From NCBI RefSeq assembly GCF_901709675.1, contig NC_051096.1:3375001-3439000 (forward strand): 64,000 bases of DNA. The letters run 5' to 3'. The position numbers and the translations under genes were made by a program. Below are positions 50,451 to 63,289 of the stretch, piece after piece. The stretch is from Syngnathus acus (Eukaryota; Chordata; Actinopteri; Syngnathiformes; Syngnathidae). The notes below the pieces were generated by a model, which was not told the origin of the DNA, did not search any database, and saw nothing but the letters and a program-made list of their open reading frames with translations. Every line of letters begins with the position of its first letter. The first letter of the stretch is position 1.

Positions 50451-52040
50451 ACAAAACAGATGAATTAATGACTTTATTAATGTTGTGAACTCTCCTGGGT
50501 TGGGTTTTCCAAAGGAAACAGCCAATCATAAGACCACTGAAAAACTGCTTGAGCAACACAATGGTGACCTTGAATCCCGCATGCTTTTCTGCATGTAATG
50601 ATATCTAGATTAAACACAATATTATTGTTGGACCCTGGAAGCCAATCATGATTTCTCTCAAGCATGCATGGTAAGTGTGAACCGCCCCCCCCCCAACTCA
50701 GTATTTCTACCCACTTCCTGATACATTAATAGGCAGGAGAGGTGATGGTAATTAAAACGTTGAGGGAAAAGGACAACTATGAAGGTCAAACCATTCTTGA
50801 CGACTCAATCCAGCCTGCAAACAAACCATTACTATGGCTCAAACTGTTGTCATCTTAGATTGTGTCTGCCAATAAATGGACCAAAAGCAACATTAGAAGA
50901 AGTCAACATGCAATCCTTCCAGACTTCCCATTCCTGTCTCTGGCACTCCGTCACAAGCTTGTTGATCCTACGGAGGCGGGTGCGTCTCCCAAAATTTTAT
51001 CGTTTGAAAACACCACTAATTTCTTGAAACAATGGGAAAAGTGACATTTTTAGCACTTGGGAGTGTTTCGGGGCTCATTTTAAGGTTTTGATTGAAGAGC
51101 TGATTACAACATGACAGAATATTGCCCTGAACTTCCATCCATTCAGTAGCGGCCATTTGTCAAGTCCCAAAGTGACAGTTGACCTTTGACCTTTTGGACT
51201 TTTCCAGAAGCAAGCCTCTATCTGTTTTTCCTCTGCCGAACGAACGGGAGCACACAGGAACGTGGAGTAATCTGTCTGGGCCAGCGTGCAGGGTTATGCA
51301 CGGGCTCACGTTGAGGCCGGCCTAATCACCTTTCGGATCAGCCGGGAGAACAGAGGAGACCCGTACCTTTTATCCCAAACCAAAGTCAACAAGGCGGGAT
51401 TCCTGGGAAGCATTGCAGACATTCTTGAAAGCAAAAAAAAAGGGAGGGAAAGAAAAGAAAAGAGTCATTGAGCCTTCTCTCGCAAAATTTAAGAGCTCTG
51501 CTAAGGAGAGAGACGAGCGCACATGAAAGAGAGAAAATTGTTGCTATGGTAGAAGACACGGCACCTCCAAATCCACAAATAAGTCTGCACCTTACATTCC
51601 GACTTGGCCCAAACGGAGCTGGCGAGCCGCCTCCTGTTTTGTGTCGGGGCCCAAATTTTTCACTGTTGACCAGAGGTAATAAATGACTGGCTTCGCTTGG
51701 TGCTGTTTGCACAGATGGAGCACCTCCTTCACAACTGGCCACCCTTTTGCTGGTGCTATTTCCTCTCTGCCGCTTAGCCCGAGCTATCACATGCTAAGCA
51801 AACACCGTCACTCAACCCACACGCCAAGCACAGCAATGCTCCTGGAAGACGTATTTGCCCGCAGCGCTGGCCAAATTTATACCCATCAAGATTTATGGAA
51901 GTCATTTCGCACGTAGTATAAGTCCAAATATGTCTGTTGGTTTGTTGCGTTTCTCGTAAATATATTTGATTGCATGCCGCCATTACGCGTTGTTATGAGT
52001 TATGACCTTAGGCAGCGTGTGGTTAAAGTAGAAAACTATA

Positions 52041-52235
52041 TTCCATTTAGGTATCTATATCTTACTGAATGGCTTTATTTAATTTTTTATTTTGTATTTA
52101 TTTTATTTATGTTATTTATTTTATTTGATTAATTAAATTATTTTATTTATTTTGTCCTTAAAGTAATTATATTTCATTTAGGTATCGATAACTTACTTTT
52201 TTATTTTTTTATTATTTTTTTTATTTTGCAGCCCT
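52041..52235. repeat. tandem duplication with T-rich array
   Basis: ATTCCATTTAGGTATCTATA (about 52041) recurs as ATTTCATTTAGGTATCGATA (about 52169). Each is followed by a TTTTATTTATTTTAT-type run. The unit is about 128 bp, giving a local duplication with divergence. Confidence 0.6.
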
Positions 52236-55200
52236 AACAACTACCAGACAAATGTGAAAGTTATAAAAATGGTCAAACGGGACAACAGGTCATGTTGCTA
52301 AGCTATATAATCATACAAAGGCAATTTCTTATAAATTTCAAAAGAAACACGTCTCGTAAAAGGTTTATGTGTATTATCATTGCGGCTTGTTCCATCCAGC
52401 CATCTATCCCAAAGATGAATATTTCAATAAAGTTATGTCGAGTATTAAAGTACTCCATCTCCACACTCAAGACAGCAATCTTGAGGGCCAAAGCAGCGTG
52501 AAACAATCTGGAAATAGATCATGAAATATCAAACCTTGCACGATTCATCCATCAACATTTTGAAATGTATCTCCTTGTTGCATCAAATATTTGGCTCATA
52601 ATCAATCTGGAAGAAGTGAATAAAGTAGTAGCAAAGTGGAAGAGAGCGATGGACAGAAAGTAAAGTTTAAGACTGGAGACATTTTGGCCAGGGATGTCTG
52701 AGTGAATAACTTGGCATGTTTCTTTGTGGTGGGAACAGCATGGGCTGGAGACTTGAGCCAGAGCCCACAACGTCTAGCCTGAAAGGTTCTCTCATTAGAA
52801 AGATTGGAGTCTCACGGGAACCGCAGCGCTCATACAAGTCCTGGGAACTCGCAAACGTTTTAAGGCAGGTATGAGGTTAGCGGGTGAGGCTACGTTTAAA
52901 TCTTGCTAGCATTTTTTTTTTCAAGGTTCAGGATTTGATACCTGAGGAGAAAGACGTTTCTAATTTGAGCAGACCCACAGCGGAGAATCGGCATGGAATG
53001 CGAGGCATTTTTTAGGCTGACTCAAGAGGTGTTCATCGTTTTTTGTTTCCAAATGGGAGAAAAAAAAAGAGCAAAAAAGTGATGTTGTGGTAAAAACGGG
53101 ATCACAAGGGAATACGTGCAACATTGAATAAACGGAGATTAGAACCAAATGTTACAAAAAGCAGCCCAACATACTAAAAGGCTCCAGAGGGCCAGCCTCC
53201 ATTTAAAAAAAAAAAAACCCAGGTGTGTCAAGAGTGGCTCCAGTCCTGAGCAAAAACCAGCTCACTCTTTATTTTGATAAACTTTGCCAGATCAGTTTAT
53301 GTTTTCAGGGGCGGGTGAACACCTTGTTGAGATTAGAAGTAAAGATGGTGTATGTGTGGAAGCAAACCAGCGCAGGTGAACATGGCCGCCTTGACTCAGC
53401 AGCCCCGCCCATCTTAGCCTTCAATGGGGAATCTGTTCAAGCGTTTTCTCCAGCCACTTTTTTCCAAATGTAATTTATTTTTTTTAAATAACACATCAAT
53501 TCTCAAAAGGTTAAAAAAAAAACCTCATGACGCCTAAAGACTAATCGTCGCCATCAACACCGATGACTGTACGTATTCATTTTAAACTCTGTTTTTAGCA
53601 ACAGACAAAAAACTAGACATGAGAAAAAAAAAATACTGAATATTTCCATCCATTTCCAACTCTACTCATCCATAAAAGTAACTTGAGCTTCAAATGTAAA
53701 AATCACAAATCTCCGCTTTCCAACTGATGCTTTCGACGCACTTCTGAGCGTGCAAACACCTTTCCAGAAAGTACATCCTGATAAATCAAATCTGATCTCC
53801 CGGCCAAAAAGATTCCAGACTGCCACACCACCCAGATCCACGAAAGAAGGAAACGGGCGTCTCTATGCGAGCAACTATGCCAAGAATGCCATTAGACTCC
53901 ATTTGTTTCCCGCTCGCGGTGGTGACAAGGCAAGGCGAGACTGGGGGTGTGAAGATTTTTTTTTTTAAAAAACAATCTACTTGAAACCGCGGCCACATGT
54001 AGCACTTCATCTGGCGAGACCTCACGCATGAGGAAATTAGCACAGCAGTATGCGGCAACGCACTTAGTCCACACAGCAAGGAGCGCCCCACCGCAGCGCT
54101 ACGTCGAATGAAGACATCAAGTCCATGCGCTACACACACACGTCAATTAAATAGAAAAACAAATCGGGGATCAAAGCTGATCGAAAGTAGCTCAATGTCT
54201 CCGCTAACTTCCCGTTCAGGAAACGCCATAGAAGAAACTAGGTCATTCCGGAGCAATGTGGATATTTTTATTCTTTTTATTTGAGGTTTGTGGCCTGTAA
54301 ACCCTAACCGGTGAATATTTGCCTTGTTTCGCTTCGGACACCCGACGTCAGCAGAATTTGATACTTTGGGTTGCTCTTTGTCTTTTTTTTTTTTTTTTTT
54401 CTTCCACAGAGCATCAAGAAGCTAATTTTGATTAAAACGGCCAAAAATATTTTCTAAGCAGAGTGGTTCAATCAGAAGCAATTTGTGGTCAAGAATAGAT
54501 GCATTGTCGGAAGGTGGATCCGACATGACCTTTGACCTCGATTCAACCTGGAAGTTCAAATATTGTCTCCCATTTGAGTTTCTTGCTACAAGTCACAAGG
54601 GAAGGAAAAGGCCAGTTTAGAAAAGGCCAATATTTATCGGGAAAAAATGAAAACAGATGAAGGCTGGCCCAGGGAAGTGTATTATTCTCCCAGTATCCCC
54701 CTGTGGTCTGGCCATACGCTTAACAATGTCGAATACGCTGCCTGTTGCTTTCACAACTCGTAGACGTTTCCATGACGTCTGGTCCAACACATTTTCAACT
54801 TGATTTATAACCCAAAGAGTCGTCAGTTCAGGTCACATTGGAACATAAATTAAAAAAAAGAAAAACTTGAACATTCCTCATGAATGTTCAAATGGAACAC
54901 ACAAACGTGAGATGTTTATTAGCATCGGAGGGAAATTTTTGCAAAGTCAGCCGTCTGCTGGGGAAATGTATTGATCAAATGTAAACGTTTCCAAAAACGC
55001 GCAACACTAAGAAATATTTTGGGACACCGGTTTGGAACAGAGAAATGCGTCATATTTATTCTCGCTCCCACAGAGGAGGTGGAAAAAAAAAAAAGAGCAA
55101 ATAATGGCTTTACCAAGGTTGGAAGAGCCATCATTCAAAAGTCATAAAAGATGGGCCTTGGAAGAGAGCGAGAGAAAATGTATTTTATATTCATCCTTGT

Positions 55201-57996
55201 ATCTGAATTCACTGTTTGTTTTCACACATTTATTTCCCCCCTCCTCTGTTTTGCCTCAATTCATCCCCTTATCCTTCGGCAAATACACAAATGTCACTTC
55301 TATAAACATCCACCGTCTGTGGAAGAACAAAAAATGTTGATGATATGCCCGAGAGATTTCCAAGTGAAGCAAGCTCTTGTCTTTTATGCGGCCGCCATTG
55401 CTCATTCATACGAGAACCCGGGTTCAACGGGGGCCTCTTTAACATTCCGTTATTCCATCAAGTCAAATAAATACATACAATCTCTTTGAGTCAGATGCTA
55501 ATAAAGTAATCCGTTATTTCCATTTAAAAAAAAAAAAGCTTTTCGGACATTATTTTCCAATTTGTTTCGGAATTCATTGTCATAATTAAGCACATTGATG
55601 AAAATAGGGGAAGGGAGGGGCCTACGACAGGAGCGGACCGGGACATGGAAGCTATGTGCAATATCTCCCGCATGTCTTTAAGGCTCGTTCACACGCCGCC
55701 CTTGCGAAAATATCGGAAAATTTGAGTGCGATTTTATTGCGCTGCAAACTTCAGGGACGCCTCCGACAGTGATTGATGAGCGGACTGACGGAATCGCAGC
55801 GGGACTTTGGACCTCCAGAGTGCGAGCGAGGTCCCGCTGATGCGCTCGACCGCATGCGGGGTGGTATCGAATCTCTCCCACGCCAGGTTGGGATGGAGAA
55901 ATACGACGTGCGGCACACACCTCCGGGTTTAAGTCATAGCTCACTTGGATGCCCGCTTATGTTTCTCAAACTAAAAAAAAAAAACACGGTCATTGACGCC
56001 AGTTCTTTTCACGCTGTTGAGCGGAGCCGCTGTTGGATCGTATAAGCGCCATTTTGTTTTTTTTTTCTGGAAAAGCAGCGGTCCAGCTAATCATTTAGGG
56101 AATGCGGCGTGGATATAAGATAGGCCCAGATTGGGAATGTGCCGAGGCTGAGGAATGGTAATTACTTGGGAAATCAAACACCGTCAATTGTGAGGTTTTC
56201 AACATATCGGCGTGTTCCTCACTCCATCTCAAGCGAGCCTGGCGGTCACTCCCTCCGGCTCCAGTCATCTTCACTTTTTCCACCCCCCCTTAACCCTCCC
56301 ATTTATTTTCCTTTAATTTTCTCAGTCACCCACCCTTTCATTTTCTATCTCCTCTGTGTTTTTATTTTTTTCCTCAAAAGGTTGCAGCAGAAGCAATCTA
56401 TACTTTTCCTCCCTCGTCGTTTTTGTTTCATCCCGCAGAAATGTATTTACAAACATTTGATTTGAATTCCTTCGATTTTTTTGGGTGTGTTGGTATTGCC
56501 TTTCTTCTTGTGATTTAAATTCATGCCAAGTATGGAAGAACCTTCACAGTAAAAGTGTCTTCCTGCAACACTATACTATAAAAATAGTATTTGAGAAATT
56601 CAGGCCAATTTTGGAATAGATGATGGATGAGGTCTATAAATAGGTCACTTCTCTCTGTGGGCAATAAATTGATCGTAACTGGACTGCATTGGTAAGCTTG
56701 CAGCCATTTATTTCTGCTTTCCACTTCCTGCGTGATAACACAACATGGACTTGACACAACAACTTGGTCTGATAAGCCTCGACAAAAATCAGATGGACAC
56801 TAATTCCTTTTCATCACTTGAAGGAGCGAGTCAAAATAAAACACGAATTTGCATACAATCACGATGGGGGTCATGAAGGGGGGCGTCTGTGGTCTAAACA
56901 AACCAGATCCACAACAAACCACATTGTTTCTCGCCTTTAAATGTTTCCTGTTTGGGGAAAGTATGCCTATCATAATATCCTGTCTGCACTCAAGCCCAGA
57001 TAGTAGAATGTACTTTTTATTTTTCAAAACAACACTGAGGAAAAGATAGTGTTGGTGGCCGGAGACATATCACAGTGTGAACTCGACTGGATTCAATTTA
57101 ATGAACATTTACTGTAAATTACAAGTTTCAAGTAGACATCAATAAATTTGACCACTGATGGCGAAAACACATTTAAATGATTTAATCCCATAGTAATGGG
57201 ATGAGATTTTTTTTTTTTACTGTTCTCAGAACCATCTTGTTAAAATTATAGTCTTTCATAAATTACTTTTGGAAAAGATGCTCAAGGAGATAAAGACTCA
57301 AAGGCGCGGGGGGATGCAGAAAGTGATGTCGAGAAATAAATCTTCCCAGCTTCCTATTTAAATGCTTCCAAGATGTGCATCAGTGGTTTGTCCTGTGAAG
57401 CTTTCCCTAAACTTGGGGTTGCGACCTTAATTATTTATTATTTTTTAGCGTCGTTTCGCCAAATAGAGCCAAATGCTCGACGCTAGTCAATCCATCGGTT
57501 ATATCTCGGCTGAGTGCTTTTATTCTCTCTCTCTCGAGGTTGTTTTAATAGCATCAAAAGGTGCAAATAGTAGATCTTAAAACGTGGCCTCCACTCAAAT
57601 AAACACCTCGCTCGGCGCCACTTTAAAGAAGCATCCTTCTTCTCGGTCAACGGCTAACGTCGCTCATACGCTAAACACGCGTTTGTAAATAAAGCTCTCT
57701 TGTACAATCAAGGCCTTGCTTCATATAGACGCCTTGTACTCGCTGTAATTGAGTCAATAAACAGAACCTTGAGGTGAACATATAAAAAAGAAAAGTATTT
57801 CTCATTCTCAGTTTTTACGTCGAGTGGAACCGACTCATGGGTGGTCTTTACAAGACTGTAAAACGATGCAAAAAAAAAAAGGTCACTAACTTCACCTCTG
57901 CCATCAATGAAGCATGCATGGACATGCTCAAAGGAGGGACTCAGTCGAGGAAATCAAAGCACAGAGCACCGGTGGCCATCTCGCGTCCGTCACGCG

Positions 57997-58045
57997 ACTT
58001 GATTGGGCCACATTTGGCCCGCCAACCACAGTTTGACACCCCTGT
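57997..58045 (-). mobile_element. hAT-like MITE end fragment
   Basis: On the - strand it reads CAGGGGTGTCAAACTGTGG and then GGCCAAATGTGGCCC, a common fish hAT-like terminus. The other end was not found. Confidence 0.5.
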
Positions 58046-61000
58046 CAAAGACATCCATTCATTTTTTTTTCCCCCAATCACTCTTCACATTTGCTTTATC
58101 GTAGCTGGCGGACATAAACGCAAGCACACCTCCGCACACACGATGTTGAAAAGCAAAGAGCGCAGACTTCGCCTCGGGGAACGCTCAGCTGGGATGCAGA
58201 TGTGCCGCACGTCAGCCGACACGAGGAATAAGCGACGTAGCGCCGCGCAAACTTTATATACATTCAAGTTCAAGGGAAGAATCATTTGGATATTATGATC
58301 AAACGGAGGATGAAGGAAATATTCCATAAAGCGGCCTGCGAAATGAAAGCGGGAAGGAATGTCGATGAAATCAGGAGGAAGAAGCAGTAATGGCACACGC
58401 GGTTCACATTACGACTCCATGCCACCGAAAAAAGCCAACCTGCTGTATCCTGTGAGCCAAAGTCACAAAAAAAAAAAACAATTCCATCATTCTTTCATTT
58501 ATTTTTGCTGTCTGATAAACAGGTAGCATCTTGAAGTCATCACTCAAAGTAGGAATAATTTTCAACTAATAGGAATAGTTGACCTCTATGCACGCAGACG
58601 ATTACTGGCCAAAAGTAAATAAAAAAGGAGAACTCTGAAGGACCACCAGCATAATGCAGGACGCTACATTAGCATGTGCCAGAAATGAAGCTATGCCAGG
58701 AATCGCTGCGTAAGCAAATAAGTCATTATGACAATTGATAGAAAATCGCAGGGATCATATTCTCACTCTTAATAAAATAAGCGTCCGCCTACAGTTTCTT
58801 GATGTGTTGCCAGAACAGCTTGGCACGGTGTGATACAAAAATAATTTGAATATGAAAATGCAGAAAGTATTCAAGTCCCAAGAGGCGGCGAGACGTCACG
58901 TTTTTACCGACCTCGCCGTCCCACATAATCACTCCTGGAAGATTCCCCCCCCGCTGGTCTGTTTCCCATTTGAAACCTCAGCGAATCCCGACCTCATCCT
59001 TTTCAAACAGCAGAGTTACGCTCGGCGACGACGCAGTGGAAATTTTCAGAACCGCAGAAATAAAAGGGAAATCATCTTGTTTGGATCAAATGTAAGGTTT
59101 TAGTGTTCGGTACCACCGGTCCCAGCTGCGGAGTCATTGTTGTGTCTAGACGTTTCATTTTAATAACATTTTCGAAAAATCTGGTCTTAATTACCATCTT
59201 TACCTCAACGGTGTTTGACATTTGGTTTAACTTTGCATATGATGGAATTGTTCCTGAGCCAATTAATACTCGCGTCTGATTGGTCGAGCTCGACTACAAT
59301 GGAGAACTACTTCAGCCATGTAAATCCAAAGTCAAAAAGCATTAAGCAAGACCGAACAGTCTTAATTGAGCTTTCAGCTCGATTATTTTCACGGTGTTTG
59401 ATTTCCCTACTAAATCACGAGATGATCTCCGTTGACGCCTTTTGTCGTTCTTACGATCTAAAGCGGTTCCGATGGTCCTCGCAACAGATAAAGAAAAACA
59501 TGTTTGCATGTTTTAACACCCACTCAAGTGTACTTAGAAAGAAAATAACACTTGGCCGGGACTTTATTTTTCCAGAGTGCTTTCAAAATGGAAACACATT
59601 GAAATCCTCAAGTTGTGTACGTTTGACTGCGAGTTAGATAACAAACCTAAAAAAGGAAACCAGATGCCCCAATAGGCGTGAAAGTCAACAAAAAGCAAAA
59701 AACTATTCCGACTGATAATCATGATATTTTCCTTAACACCCCTTTTACAAGTTCAAATGTCCATTTTTCGGCTTCCCGTTACGTTGAAAAGGAAGCTGCG
59801 AATTGTCAACTTGGGATTAGATGAATCGGAGTGTAAAACGAGCCGTCAACTCGGGATTTTTAACCGATTCGAAAATTAAATCAAACACAGAAGGCCGCGA
59901 CACGGCATCTGTATTCGACTACTGGGAACGGGAGCGGCCTTATTGCAAATATCGCAAAGACTCAAACGGGTCGTCAAAAATTCTGAGGTTAAGTGGGTTA
60001 GTCTTAATAAAAAAAAAAAAATGGACACGCATACACATTTTGTGCCTCACTTAAAAACCGCTGTCAGCGCCAGCTAAGCATCTTTTGTGGAGTTCAACAA
60101 GCAGGGCGAATGGACTCCGTCTAAGTCCGCCACTGAAATCTCCAAAGGCTTTGGAGCGCGTCACTGGCCCGATGCTTCAAAACAAAACCCCAAATCCTGG
60201 ATATCCCCCCTGAGAGGGAACATCTGTGCAGCCGAGATGGCCTGCAGATGAGAACAGTTGAATGAATTGCTGGGCTCGTTTATGTTTCATGTCAAAAAAT
60301 GTTTGAGTGCATAAAACGAGATGCTATTGTGTATTTTTTTTTTTTTACAAGCTATGAAGCCAAAGTGATCAAGTCTAATTGCGGTCGTGTGGCGACCTAT
60401 CAAGAAAGGTCAAGTTGAAATCCAAGTGCTACATATAGCAAATCAAACTAAGAAGGAGATGCCAGGATGAAAGCGGGGAAACGTGTCAAAGGCCCGGTAC
60501 GCTCATGTTTTTTTTTTTTTCCAAGGCCGACCCGATCCACCGCGGCCCACCTCTTAGTCAGACTTAGTTTTCCTATGCATGTGGAAAAAAAGGAGGGAAG
60601 AATGAGCTGAAGTAACCCAAGCTGCCGAATTAGCCCTGGAGGACTTAAAACCTTGCTACTCTGACTTTCATGAAGATGTACATCACCCTCTTGAGGATGT
60701 ATGATTACGGGGGAAAAAAAAATATATATCCCCAATTTGATCGTCATCAACCATGGGAGGCAACTTCTGTACTTCTATTCTTGCCACGACTAGTTTTTTG
60801 GCGAGTAAGTAAAAGTCCAGAGAGAGCTGCAAACATGACCCGAAAGTCTGCGAGGCAGCCAGCGTTGGCTTAAGGACAGCGAGAAAAGACAGTGGAGTGG
60901 CTTTTATTTTGTTAAACCTTTAACCTCACAGTCTAATATACTTAACAATGTTTCTCCTTGGCGCTGGAGGTCTGCTGGCTACTTCTGCGTATTGTCGGGT

Positions 61001-61326
61001 AATTAGCAACACATGGAAAAACCACTGCGCTAGATATTTTCAGTTTTGGTGAGGAATACAACTTGAATGGTTTTTGAGAAACTTTAAAAAAAGAGGTAAC
61101 AGATGCAGTGTTGTCACAATGAGCCAGGTCATGTGACTAGCTTGCCAGGAAGTGTCAGATGCTCAGGATGTTATGTGCCGAGTTGTCCCGCCACAACTCT
61201 GTCATCTATTGACCCACTTTAAAAAATAATAATAATAAAAAAATAGAGCAGGTTGATCGAAATCCAGCCCGCCGGACAACGATAAATCGAACACCTGACT
61301 GACTTGTGTGGCCTCGGATCGGCATA

Positions 61327-61414
61327 TTAAGTTCCATCCGCTTTGGGAAAGTAGATCTCATTTGGATTGGTGTGGATTTCCAAAACATCCTCTTCCTTTT
61401 CCTGATTGTCTGCA
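61327..61414 (-). CDS. possible alternative last exon, unrecognised
   Basis: After a TGATTTCATCAG acceptor (- strand) the frame reads T|ADNQEKEEDVLEIHTNPNEI then YFPKADGT and TAA. The composition is protein-like, but it needs a preceding exon ending with two spare bases, which the 63140-63289 exon does not provide. It could be an alternative end of the same gene via an unseen exon, another gene, or chance. Confidence 0.2.
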
Positions 61415-61716
61415 CTGATGAAATCAGCCCATTAAGGATTGAAAATGGACTCTCTGTGCGCGGGGACCGACAAAAGAACCATGTGGCACTTTGAATCGTT
61501 CTGCTTGCCACATGGAAGAAATTCGCTTTCCATGTGCTGTAATAATTAGCCTTTAGAAATACAACCGCGTTGTTGTTAGCTTTTGCTTTGCAGATTTATG
61601 ATGAGACTGTCTCATAACTCACAGACAAACCCGTGCAGTTTGAAGAACTAGTTCTGGCTAAGCGGATCAACTTTAAAGGTGAGGAGAAACAGAACTGGAG
61701 GAAAATTTACAGCCAT

Positions 61717-61722
61717 TTTATT
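61717..61722 (-). terminator. polyadenylation signal of the right-edge gene
   Basis: AATAAA on the - strand (GCAAATAAAATGG), 158 nt after the TAA at 61880-61882. Confidence 0.4.
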
Positions 61723-61879
61723 TGCTTGTTATCAAACTATTAAGATGACGTCGATGAATCATGTGACTGGCTTTGTTGCTACGCAGTCAATCAAAGGTTT
61801 AAATCTCACAAATTAGCGAAATAAAATTGTCTTTCTAGTTGAATCGCAAAATAAAGGCGGGACGTCAAACACGCGCCTC

Positions 61880-63289
61880 TTAATGGCCTTTGGCGTCGGA
61901 GAAGTGCGACGCAAAGGTCGAGTTAGCGCAGCTGCGCGGCTCGCCGTTGAGGAAGCCGATTGGGAGGGACGGCTCCAAGATCGAAACGGGATCCAGTGGA
62001 CTCGATGCGACCTGGACCACCTCGGCCAGCAAACGCTGACAGTGATGGAGAAGAAAAACAAAGTGCTGGAAGGGAGGCGGAGGAATCGCAGAGGAAATGA
62101 ATATCTTACGCTAACACATTGTGTGAACGAAAGAAATCTCTCTCAATGACCTTGTGTTTTTCATTCCTCTCTCTTTCCTCCTCCGCCCCTCGCTCGCCGA
62201 TTGAAATAGCATAATAATAGTTGGGGAGGAATAAAGCTTTACCAAAAAGGGTGGGCTCGCTCGCTCGCTAGGCGTTAGCATACCCGTGTTGAAGAGCGCT
62301 GTGTGTCAACAAGCGCTTGAAGGTAATTCTTAATATTAGCCAAAAGGGATGCAATTGAAAACATGAGCGCGAGACGATGATGGCAACGGCGTGTTGAAAA
62401 GATGATTACCGAGAAACGGCTGAAGAATGACTTACAGATGACTTTCTGCCTGCGGTTTTTCCCTTTCATACAAATAGAGGCACCTCTATTAGACGATTCC
62501 AAATCCCGCGTCTCGGAAGATCCGTTTTCATTTCCGAAGTGCCGGCTCGTCGCTATCTCAAGGCCTACCGCAGTGTAATGTTCTTCTCCGGTTTCACCTC
62601 AAGCCCGCTTGGGTTTACGGGACCGGCGTTTGTTTGTAGGACGACTTTTGTTTGCTTACACTCGTCAAATGATCTCGGCCGTTGACTTCATAAATACTCG
62701 AGTTGTTTTTCTGCCAATGATAAGCGTGTCAACAGAACCAGAACCGGATTGGAATTTGTCACCGCAAGCTAATGTTTAGCCGTTGAGTTTGTTTGGAGCT
62801 TATAATTAAGGTCCTTATGAGTTGCTGACCTTGCGAAATTTTTGTGGTGGGTTCGTGTTCGTCGACAGCGGTATGTTCTGCTAGTCCAAAAGTTACACTC
62901 TTAGACCTCAAGGAGGATTGGAAGTTTGAATTTTAGGGTCAAGGGGTACAATTATGTGATATGGATATGTATTAAGTGTAGCCAGACCCAAAAGAGGTCA
63001 AAAGGGGTCAGAATTCTCAACTTGGTACCAGAGCAAGGGTTTGGTTAATCAGATTGAGAGATACAAAAATAAAATGTTCTTCAAACCTGAACTGTCCAAG
63101 TCCTAGTTGCATCTGAAAAAGAAAACGACCCAGACTGACCTGTGCTGGCTTGCTCAGAGATGACGATTCACATTTCCTATATCCAGTTGACAGGTCAAGC
63201 AAGTACATTCCGCTTCCTTTTCCTACAGTGACCTCATCCACGAGCTGTGCCAGGAAATGATCATCCTCCCAACTCCATCTTTCAGTGAC
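61880..63289 (-). CDS. last two coding exons of an unrecognised gene (5'-partial)
   Basis: Exon 63140-63289 follows TTTTCATTCCAG and ends before GTCAGT. Its 50 codons (phase 0 at both ends) read VTERWSWEDDHFLAQLVDEV, TVGKGSGMYLLDLSTGYRKC and ESSSLSKPAQ. Exon 61880-62035 follows TCCATCACTGTCAG, also phase 0, and reads RLLAEVVQVASSPLDPVSIL, EPSLPIGFLNGEPRSC and ANSTFASHFSDAKGH before TAA. An AATAAA follows 158 nt later. The phases, splice sites and residue composition agree with a real C-terminus. I do not recognise the family; no membrane segment or catalytic motif is visible. The rest of the gene lies to the right of the window. Confidence 0.45.

Larger units (their letters stand above)
44660..61700. 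other. gene desert
   Basis: Seventeen kilobases without a convincing gene; the only exon-like frame is the weak terminal-exon candidate at 61327-61414, listed separately. Frames elsewhere are short and lack paired splice sites. Noted contents: AAAT/ACAT simple repeats (45275-45335), a CTCF-like CCACAAGGGGGCGAC (47351-47365), an A/T-only low-complexity block (50160-50450), a duplicated ATTTAGGTATC motif with T-rich flanks (52045-52235), and a hAT-like MITE end (57997-58045). The rest looks like ordinary AT-rich intergenic DNA that may contain col8a2 regulatory elements. Confidence 0.5.
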
